The notes below the pieces were generated by a model, which ran no database searches, was not told where the DNA came from, and was given only the letters and a program-made list of their open reading frames with translations. 8,913 nucleotides of DNA, from assembly GCA_023253875.1 (NCBI GenBank), contig JALRFC010000059.1, positions 1-8,913 of the forward strand, given 5' to 3'. The stretch comes from Candidatus Kapaibacterium sp. (GTDB lineage Bacteria; Bacteroidota; Ignavibacteria; Kapaibacteriales; UBA961). The position numbers and the translations under genes are program-made. Each line of letters opens with the position of its first letter. Positions within the stretch are counted from its first letter, which is position 1. This document shows positions 1 to 4,937 of the stretch, piece by piece.

Positions 1-5
1 AAGAA

Positions 6-989
6 TCAGGAAAGTGGTACCGTATATGCATTAGTTTTCTTCAATGCTCGGCGTACCCATGCTCCTTGCTCTTCTGCCATGCGTCTTACCGCAATACGCT
101 CTTTATTGCAAGGACCATTTCCTTTGATTACTTCAAAGAATTCATTCCAATCAGGATCGGAAAAATCCCACTTTCCGGTTTCTTTATTCTTAATCAAACC
201 TGAATCAGGAATGCTTAAGCCCAATTCCAGAATTTTTGGGACATATTGATTAAAAAATTGTTGACGCATATCATCATTGCTGGCCATCTTTACTTTCCAG
301 CGCATGAGGATTTCAGAGTGTACGGAAGCTTTGTCCGGTGGCCCGAAGAAATGCATGATGGGTTGCCACCAGCGATTCAATGCTTCTTGCACCATTTCTC
401 TTTGCTGTTGCGTACCTGTTGCAAGAGTCACAACATTGTCATATCCGTATCGAAGATGAAAGGACTCTTCCATGCAAATACGCTCAAGTGCTCTGCAGTA
501 TGGACCATAAGATCCTTTGGAATTGGTCACTTGATTGATAATTGCAGATGCATCGATAAGCCATGCAATGACAGCTGTATCCGCCCATGTCTTCGCAGGA
601 TAATTAAACACATTGGAATATTTTGATTTCCCATTGATAAGATCATTAATCATCTCTTCACGGGTTTTTCCTAATGTTTCGGCTGCATTGTAGAGTAATT
701 GTGCATGACCACTCTCATCCTGAACTTTGGCCATCAATGCCATTTTGCGCTTGAAACCGGGAGCACGTGTGATCCAAGTTCCCTCGGGCAATGCACCAAT
801 GATCTCGGAATGAGCATGTTGCTCAATCATGCGAATCAATTGTCTTCTATATTCTTTGGGCATCCAATCATGTGGCTCGATCTTTTCGCCATTTTGAATC
901 TTCTCTTCAAAACGAGCGAGAAGAACTGGATCCTCATCGAGCATTTTTGCACTGTTTTCTATGTCAATTATGCTAACGCTTCCGTACAT
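6..989 (-). CDS. paaA: 1,2-phenylacetyl-CoA epoxidase, catalytic subunit A
   Basis: This is the catalytic alpha subunit of the multicomponent monooxygenase that epoxidises the ring of phenylacetyl-CoA, the committed step of aerobic phenylacetate breakdown in the cytoplasm. The protein has 327 residues, against about 309 in E. coli; the extra length is mainly a roughly 20-residue N-terminal extension. It matches PaaA along its whole length. The ferritin-like di-iron site is visible: Glu62 in the AHSEIIG helix, the ESGH motif (Glu92, His95), Asp146, and the EESFH motif (Glu175, His178). Other family blocks are LPEGTWITRAPGF (67-79) and the SYGPY stretch (160-164). The ATG at 989 is preceded by a GGAG ribosome site about 7 nt upstream and by a Bacteroidota-type promoter, so it looks like the first gene of its unit. 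paaB, paaC, paaD and paaE would be expected past the left edge; none is visible here. The stop codon TGA is inside the window, so the gene is complete. Confidence 0.97.
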   Translation of the reverse strand: MYGSVSIIDIENSAKMLDEDPVLLARFEEKIQNGEKIEPHDWMPKEYRRQLIRMIEQHAHSEIIGALPEGTWITRAPGFKRKMALMAKVQDESGHAQLLYNAAETLGKTREEMINDLINGKSKYSNVFNYPAKTWADTAVIAWLIDASAIINQVTNSKGSYGPYCRALERICMEESFHLRYGYDNVVTLATGTQQQREMVQEALNRWWQPIMHFFGPPDKASVHSEILMRWKVKMASNDDMRQQFFNQYVPKILELGLSIPDSGLIKNKETGKWDFSDPDWNEFFEVIKGNGPCNKERIAVRRMAEEQGAWVRRALKKTNAYTVPLS

Positions 990-1019
990 GGTTCACTCCA
1001 ATGGACTTTATGAATCATA

Positions 1020-1050
1020 CAAATTTACCAAAGGAGCTTCTGATGACAAA
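1020..1050 (-). promoter_or_regulatory. Bacteroidota-type promoter of paaA
   Basis: On the minus strand a TTTG (-33 element, 1047-1050) is followed after exactly 19 bp by TAAATTTG (-7 element, 1020-1027), a full match to the Bacteroidota primary sigma consensus TTTG-N19-21-TAnnTTTG. Transcription would start near 1013, leaving a leader of about 24 nt before the paaA ATG at 989. It lies just downstream of the HmuY-like gene stop, so paaA can be transcribed independently. This is a consensus match, not a measured start site. Confidence 0.65.
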
Positions 1051-1059
1051 GGATCAAAC

Positions 1060-1695
1060 TCAATTGGTTTTGAGGTTTCGGCTATTACTTTTTGCATAAC
1101 GGAAAGAGTAATAACCAAGTTCCGACATCATACTCGGAGTTGCAGGTTGCCCTTTATACAAGGATAATACCTGAAACTTCACATACTTACCTGACTTTGT
1201 CTTCAGTACCAAGGTCTTCTGAGGAGCAGGATTAATTGTTCTTGAAGCTGGTTCATATGTAAACATGCCGGTTCCATCAATTGCAATCGGAATGATGCGA
1301 TTAGTGATAGTTGTATCATCAATCTTCAATTGATCATCAATCGGGGCGCTTTGTAGTAAATCAAATGTTGTATCAATGATTCTCCCCTTTGTTTTGCCAT
1401 TGATATTGATTGTTCCGGAATTCAATACGATATCAATTGAACGGGTTTTACCACCTCCATAGAGATATGGAAGGCGAATATCCCATGCATCTGATCCTGA
1501 CTGAGAAGCAGGGATGAAACTGTCCGCTTCAAAAGAGAAGTACAAATACTTGGAAATAAGCGTATCCGGAACTTGCCCTACAAAGGTTTTTGTGATTACT
1601 GTATCTCCGCCACCGATATTGACCACATTATCATCATCGGTACAAGAAACAAGTGTCAATGCGATAATCGCAGACAAGAAAAAGAACTTCATCAT
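1060..1695 (-). CDS. HmuY-family lipoprotein, probably surface exposed
   Basis: HmuY proteins are outer-membrane lipoproteins that capture haem in Bacteroidota. This one has 211 residues from the ATG at 1695. The signal peptide (about 1-17) ends in the lipobox LVSC with the lipidated Cys18, followed by Thr-Asp-Asp-Asp, which resembles the acidic lipoprotein export signal for surface display. Family blocks are SDAWDIRLPY (68-77), the KYVKFQVLSLYKG strand (170-182) and GYYSFRYA (194-201). The protein has no histidine at all, so the two axial histidines of P. gingivalis HmuY are absent. Met144, Met189 and Met190 are the obvious alternative haem ligands, as proposed for methionine-using HmuY relatives. 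No TonB receptor gene (hmuR) is next to it. An upstream GTG in frame at 1728 is rejected because it precedes the predicted transcription start and would put charge-free residues before the signal peptide. A second ATG at 1692 is equally possible. Haem as the true ligand is an inference. Confidence 0.85.
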   Translation of the reverse strand: MMKFFFLSAIIALTLVSCTDDDNVVNIGGGDTVITKTFVGQVPDTLISKYLYFSFEADSFIPASQSGSDAWDIRLPYLYGGGKTRSIDIVLNSGTININGKTKGRIIDTTFDLLQSAPIDDQLKIDDTTITNRIIPIAIDGTGMFTYEPASRTINPAPQKTLVLKTKSGKYVKFQVLSLYKGQPATPSMMSELGYYSFRYAKSNSRNLKTN

Positions 1696-1729
1696 GGTGT
1701 TTAGGGTGAAAAGTGGGAAAAAGAACACA

Positions 1730-1761
1730 CAAATTTATTTGTTATCACACATATTGTCAAA
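1730..1761 (-). promoter_or_regulatory. Bacteroidota-type promoter of the HmuY-like gene
   Basis: On the minus strand TTTG (1758-1761) is followed after 20 bp by TAAATTTG (1730-1737), the same -7 octamer as in the paaA promoter. Transcription would begin near 1723, with a leader of about 28 nt before the ATG at 1695. The -7 element sits inside an inverted repeat with 6-bp arms (ACAAAT and ATTTGT, 1729-1742), which could be a repressor site. The match is to consensus only. Confidence 0.6.
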
Positions 1762-1807
1762 ACAAATATTTTTCTTGGCTAGTTCCCATAATTTTTGCCA
1801 TCACACA

Positions 1808-2185
1808 TTAATTATTCATTGCTCCTTCCAATACCCATTGTCGCACACCCCTTTTTTGAGCATCACTGATTCTATTCTGAAATGTGAGGAGATGTCCTTG
1901 TTTTCCCTCAAGAATCTGTATTAACAAGCTATTATCCGGTCTTCCGGGAATGATGAGTCCTGCTCTGGAAGTCAATTGAAAATAACCGGTTACATCAATT
2001 CCGGCCACCGCTGTTTCTGTATCGTGACACCCGGAAAATGCACAAGTCAATTCCAATAATGGCCTAACTTGTTGCTGATAACTCACATTAGTCTCCGGAA
2101 ACACGATTTGATCGGGAGAAGTGATAATAGAATCTGAACATGCATTCAGAGTAAAAACTAGTACGATGATGCTCAATATTCTCAT
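1808..2185 (-). CDS. small lipoprotein with cytochrome c-like CX4CH motif
   Basis: A 125-residue exported protein. Residues 1-15 form a hydrophobic signal peptide ending in the lipobox LNAC, with lipidated Cys16. The mature part contains CAFSGCH (48-54), a CX4CH variant of the cytochrome c haem attachment motif, preceded by VRPLLELT and followed by the IIPGRPDNSLLIQIL block and a closing VRQWVLEGA block. This order is typical of the small c-type domains with CX4CH found in Bacteroidota and Planctomycetes proteins (PSCyt1-like). Such domains usually carry a Met-Pro-Pro before the last helix to supply the distal haem ligand; here that place reads GHLLTFQNRIS, with no Met. The gene starts inside the truA stop codon (ATGA overlap at 2182-2185), so its translation is probably coupled to truA. 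Haem attachment is an inference from the motif; a redox or haem-handling role in the envelope is plausible but unproven. Confidence 0.75.
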   Translation of the reverse strand: MRILSIIVLVFTLNACSDSIITSPDQIVFPETNVSYQQQVRPLLELTCAFSGCHDTETAVAGIDVTGYFQLTSRAGLIIPGRPDNSLLIQILEGKQGHLLTFQNRISDAQKRGVRQWVLEGAMNN

Positions 2186-2958
2186 GTGACATTCAGCATT
2201 GTTTGGATATTCTTCTTAGGATCATTCTCATATCGAACAGATGCAAGAAATAAGCCGGATGGTGGCGCAGTGAAAGAAGCCGGAAGATCAGATTTTTTCT
2301 TGAGTAATGTGGGTATGATATCAGGAGATTGCTTTCCTCGTCCAATCTCTACCAATATGCCGATCATTCTTCGTATCATATTCCACAAAAAATGTGAACC
2401 GGAAATGGTAATGACAAGTAAATCACCTTGTACATTCACTTTGATATCGGTGATCTCCACTTTTGTGGATTTCATATCAGGATCATCTGCAGTGAATGAA
2501 CGGAAATCATGCATTCCTTTAAAGTGCTTTGCCGCTTCTTGCATCTGTTGTACTGACAATTGATCTTTCACCCACCACACATATCTCTTTCCGAATGCTG
2601 TTCTTCTTGTTGATATTTGATACACATATGTTCTTTCTATCGCATCATGTCTTGCATGAAATTGCTTTGCAACTTTCTGCACATTCCGAATGGAAATATC
2701 TGCCGGCAATGCATCATTCATTTTGAGTTGAATGATATGAGGTGCCAACATGGTATCCACATCTAGGTGAAAAACCTGTTCCAAGGCATGTACACCAGCA
2801 TCTGTTCTTCCTGAACCATAGAGCTCAAATGCATCCGTATTGAAAATTGACTTTGAAGCACCAATCAATTCTCCTTGTACTGTTCGTGCATTTTTCTGAA
2901 CCTGCCAGCCAGAAAATCGCGTTCCTTCATATTCACATGTTATTTTAAATCTTGGCAT
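2182..2958 (-). CDS. truA: tRNA pseudouridine(38-40) synthase TruA
   Basis: TruA converts uridines 38, 39 and 40 of the tRNA anticodon arm to pseudouridine in the cytoplasm. The protein has 258 residues, a normal length for the family. The N-terminal strand MPRFKITCEYEGTRFSGWQ is typical, followed by VQGEL. The catalytic aspartate is Asp53 in the GSGRTDAGVHA signature (48-58). The C-terminal half carries HDFRSFT and the conserved SGSHFLWNMIRRMIGILVEIG stretch. The ATG at 2958 has only a weak purine-rich upstream sequence. The gene is 49 nt downstream of the PIG-L gene and its TGA overlaps the ATG of the cytochrome-like lipoprotein gene by 4 nt, so these three are probably one transcript. Its leader contains a 12-bp direct repeat. 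Confidence 0.97.
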   Translation of the reverse strand: MPRFKITCEYEGTRFSGWQVQKNARTVQGELIGASKSIFNTDAFELYGSGRTDAGVHALEQVFHLDVDTMLAPHIIQLKMNDALPADISIRNVQKVAKQFHARHDAIERTYVYQISTRRTAFGKRYVWWVKDQLSVQQMQEAAKHFKGMHDFRSFTADDPDMKSTKVEITDIKVNVQGDLLVITISGSHFLWNMIRRMIGILVEIGRGKQSPDIIPTLLKKKSDLPASFTAPPSGLFLASVRYENDPKKNIQTMLNVT

Positions 2959-2992
2959 GATATGTTCTTTTGATGTGGTGATGATATGTTCT
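2957..2992. repeat. 12-bp direct repeat at the truA start
   Basis: ATGATATGTTCT (plus strand) occurs at 2957-2968 and again at 2981-2992, a period of 24 bp. The copy nearer truA overlaps its start codon. It could be a small tandem duplication of the leader or a protein or RNA binding site; nothing else supports a function. Confidence 0.5.
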
Positions 2993-3007
2993 GTGTGAAA
3001 TACTGAT

Positions 3008-3922
3008 TCACTTCTTTTGTTGAAACTCTTTACGTGATGATTTCCTCAATGATTCAGCAAGTTCCAGGATTTTTTCTACACCGGATTTTCCATTCAAAGC
3101 ATAATTCCAGAATTGTTCAAACTGTCCTTTTCCCATAGCCAATTGCATTGCACCTTGGGACTTATGTTCGGCAATAAGCCAATTCACAATGATTTGATAA
3201 TTCAATTTCTGTTGAAAGCCAAATGGAGTAAGTCTATTGAAATGATCAATCGGTGATTGTTCATTCATCAGTGTTTCCGGATATGTAGTTAGACCAAGAA
3301 AAGGTTCAGGAATTACTTTTGTTGAATCAGTTACACTGCATCCAACTATAATTGGTCTTTTCATTTCAGGCATCCCTTTCACTGCTCTCAAAGCCAGGAT
3401 AGTAGCGGCTTTATGATGTCCATGAGTGGATATGACAGGAAGTAATGTAAAGATAAAATCATAAGAATGTCTAGATTGTAGATCTCTGATTCGTTGAATG
3501 ACAGTCGCTGTGTCCCAAACGATATTCAGTACAGAATCTGCATTGAGAGTATATCCTGTATCCTGTTGATCCATGAAGTGATAATCTCGCAAGCCAATAT
3601 ATGCACCACCCGACATCAATTCCTTTTTTCGAATTGTGGGTAGTGCTTTACGACCTGATTGTTCATCAGTCAATTCCTTTCCATATATGTCTTCAGCAAG
3701 CGTGGAATATTTATATCCACCTTCTCCATTAGTAACAAGCAGAATATCAGCAAATCCATTCAGATCATGTGTGATCTTGAAAATAGTTGCCGCGAATGCT
3801 GTTTCATCATCCGGATGAGCTGTAACAATCAGAATTTTTGGACCATTTGCAAATAACTGCACAATGGACTGGCATCCAATCAGCAATAAGGATAGGCGTA
3901 TGAGAATTGGGAATATATTCAT
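3008..3922 (-). CDS. exported PIG-L/LmbE-family deacetylase
   Basis: PIG-L/LmbE enzymes are zinc-dependent deacetylases of N-acetylglucosaminyl or related amide substrates. This 304-residue protein shows the zinc motif AHPDDE at 35-40 (His36, Asp39), a VTNGEGGYKYS block (63-73), an IRKKEL block (97-102), and the third-ligand region THGHHKA (166-172; His167, His170). The last motif is usually HPDH; here the Asp is replaced by His169. The N-terminus is a signal sequence: hydrophobic residues to about 24, with LIGC at 14-17 fitting a lipobox, or cleavage after the FANG region if secreted. It would therefore act in the periplasm or at the outer membrane, unlike cytoplasmic BshB or MshB. The C-terminal 80 residues are charged and unassigned. 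The substrate cannot be read from the sequence. The gene follows the sigma-factor terminator, so it needs its own promoter, and probably leads a unit with truA. Confidence 0.9.
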   Translation of the reverse strand: MNIFPILIRLSLLLIGCQSIVQLFANGPKILIVTAHPDDETAFAATIFKITHDLNGFADILLVTNGEGGYKYSTLAEDIYGKELTDEQSGRKALPTIRKKELMSGGAYIGLRDYHFMDQQDTGYTLNADSVLNIVWDTATVIQRIRDLQSRHSYDFIFTLLPVISTHGHHKAATILALRAVKGMPEMKRPIIVGCSVTDSTKVIPEPFLGLTTYPETLMNEQSPIDHFNRLTPFGFQQKLNYQIIVNWLIAEHKSQGAMQLAMGKGQFEQFWNYALNGKSGVEKILELAESLRKSSRKEFQQKK

Positions 3923-3923
3923 G

Positions 3924-3953
3924 GTGTAAATTTCGACATTATATAGTGTAAAT
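3924..3953. repeat. direct repeat GTGTAAAT upstream of the PIG-L gene
   Basis: GTGTAAAT (plus strand; ATTTACAC on the coding strand) occurs at 3924-3931 and 3946-3953, exactly 22 bp apart, about two helical turns. Between the copies the coding strand has TATAAT (3938-3943), which could be a -10 element. Together they look like a promoter flanked by repeated binding sites, but the evidence is only sequence spacing. Confidence 0.35.
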
Positions 3954-3963
3954 CAAAAGCGAT

Positions 3964-4000
3964 AAAAACAAAAAAGCCCAACCTTGAAGATTGGGCTTTT
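3964..4000 (-). terminator. intrinsic terminator of the sigma-factor gene
   Basis: A perfect 10-bp stem (3972-3981 paired with 3991-4000, AAAAGCCCAA with TTGGGCTTTT) with a 9-nt loop lies 17 nt after the sigma-factor stop codon. On the minus strand it runs into a T-rich tract (TTTTTTGTTTTT). This is a textbook Rho-independent terminator and separates the sigma gene from the PIG-L unit. Confidence 0.92.
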
Positions 4001-4017
4001 CGGATTAAGCATACTTA

Positions 4018-4809
4018 TTAATAACTCATGGAAGCATAGATATCTTTCAAACGTTCGCGAAGGTGCAAAACTGCATATCTTTTGCGAGCAAGGAGTGTAT
4101 TGATATTCACTCCGGTTTCTTCAGACATTTCTCTGAAAGAAACTCCATGAAATTCGTTTCTTTCAAATACTTCGCGTTGCTCATCTGGCAATTCTTTCAA
4201 TGCTTCTTGAACTCTTTCCCAAATGGTTTTACGAAGTAAATCTCCATCGGGATTATACGACATATCTCCCAAGAGATAATCGAGTGAATCATTGCCTTCT
4301 TCTTTTTGGCGTGGAGTGATTAAATCCGAGAATGTATCTGCACGCTTTTTACGGTAGAAGTCGATGATTTTATTTCTGACTGCAGTGAAAACCCAGGAAG
4401 CAAGATTCTCGATGGGTCTTTGAACATGTCCGGCAGCAGAAATGACATTTGCGAATACATCTTGCAAAATATCTTCAGCATCTTCCTGACTACGAACGCG
4501 TTGGCGGATAAAACTCAAAAAGCGCTTTCGGTCTGCCTTAAACAAGGCCTCGATTTGCAATACTAAGTCCATTCTCTCTTCTCCCGTAAGTGTGGTGGAA
4601 ATCGCTACTTCATCCTTGGGTGCTCCAAAACGCTCATCATCAAAGTAGACATTGGCCGGAGCTTGAGTTTCATGGACAACACTCATCATTGTTGTGTCCA
4701 TCTCATTTGTAGATCTTTCGATAAATTCTTGCATGATCATTCTCCTTGGAACATTGGATGAATTCGATGACCTATTGTCATTTCGAAAAGTAGTAGCTGA
4801 TTGAACCAT
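4018..4809 (-). CDS. ECF-type RNA polymerase sigma-70 factor with N-terminal extension
   Basis: A sigma factor that would direct RNA polymerase to a specific promoter set. With the ATG at 4809 it has 263 residues. Sigma region 2 spans about 85-158, with the QEDAEDILQDVF core (108-119) and the NLASWVFTAVRNKIIDFYRKKR helix (135-156). Region 4 spans about 200-254 and contains LPDEQREVF and the helix-turn-helix around VSFREMSEETGV (223-234). ECF factors usually have 170-200 residues; here about 80 polar residues precede region 2. Two starts are credible. The ATG at 4809 has AAAGGA only 4 nt upstream. The in-frame ATG at 4734 (residue 26, giving 238 residues) has AAGGAG at an ideal 7-nt spacing. 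No anti-sigma gene is adjacent: hutU lies upstream and the PIG-L gene downstream beyond a terminator. Control may lie in the TGTCA/TGACA cluster upstream, in the extension, or in a partner encoded elsewhere. Its regulon is unknown. Confidence 0.93.
   Translation of the reverse strand: MVQSATTFRNDNRSSNSSNVPRRMIMQEFIERSTNEMDTTMMSVVHETQAPANVYFDDERFGAPKDEVAISTTLTGEERMDLVLQIEALFKADRKRFLSFIRQRVRSQEDAEDILQDVFANVISAAGHVQRPIENLASWVFTAVRNKIIDFYRKKRADTFSDLITPRQKEEGNDSLDYLLGDMSYNPDGDLLRKTIWERVQEALKELPDEQREVFERNEFHGVSFREMSEETGVNINTLLARKRYAVLHLRERLKDIYASMSY
4742..4747 (-). promoter_or_regulatory. internal ribosome binding site supporting a later sigma-factor start
   Basis: AAGGAG on the minus strand lies 7 nt before the in-frame ATG at 4734. 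It is the strongest Shine-Dalgarno match seen in the window and favours the 238-residue form, or production of two forms. The match could also be chance in a Pro-Arg-Arg coding stretch. Confidence 0.45.
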
Positions 4810-4842
4810 TCAGTCCTTTCTTGAGTGAGAAAAAATATTGTC

Positions 4843-4918
4843 TGTCATTATTACAGTATCTGACACTTTTTATTGACACTTTGACATCGCAATGTCATTT
4901 TGTCTGTTTTTCCTGTCA
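4843..4918. promoter_or_regulatory. cluster of TGTCA/TGACA motifs before the sigma gene (candidate operator region)
   Basis: Six copies of the pentamer TGTCA or its reverse complement TGACA lie in 76 bp: 4843-4847, 4861-4865, 4874-4878, 4882-4886, 4893-4897 and 4914-4918. Two pairs make structure: TGACACTTT is directly repeated at 4861-4869 and 4874-4882, and TGACAT-CGCA-ATGTCA at 4882-4897 is a perfect inverted repeat with 6-bp arms. A seventh copy lies at 4776-4780 within the proposed N-terminal coding extension. The region fills the gap between hutU and the sigma gene, and it is the likely control region of the sigma gene. I see no full TAnnTTTG -7 element here, so the promoter itself is unassigned and the binding protein is unknown. 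Confidence 0.5.
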
Positions 4919-4937
4919 AATCTTCTGTTTTCAATCA

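Noticed and set aside
246..1167. Several plus-strand reading frames opposite paaA and the HmuY-like gene
   Set aside because: They are antisense to convincing genes, resemble no known family, and lack ribosome sites; they are shadows of the coding strand.
1696..1728. GTG start at 1728 for the HmuY-like protein
   Set aside because: It lies upstream of the predicted transcription start, and the extra residues (hydrophobic, without a positive charge) would spoil the lipoprotein signal peptide that begins well at the ATG at 1695.
2186..2726. Plus-strand reading frames opposite truA
   Set aside because: truA is clear on the minus strand by catalytic motif and full-length match; the opposite frames have no recognisable content.
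3008..3922. Mycothiol or bacillithiol pathway deacetylase (mshB or bshB)
   Set aside because: The protein has an export signal, a changed HPDH motif and no thiol-biosynthesis neighbours, so a specific gene name is not justified.
4843..4918. CRISPR array or iteron origin in the repeat cluster
   Set aside because: The repeated unit is only 5-9 bp with irregular spacing and mixed orientation; there are no CRISPR repeats, no cas genes and no replication initiator gene.
4810..4937. Terminator after hutU
   Set aside because: The inverted repeat TGACAT-CGCA-ATGTCA could fold but is AT-rich, short and not followed by a T tract on the minus strand; an operator is the better reading.
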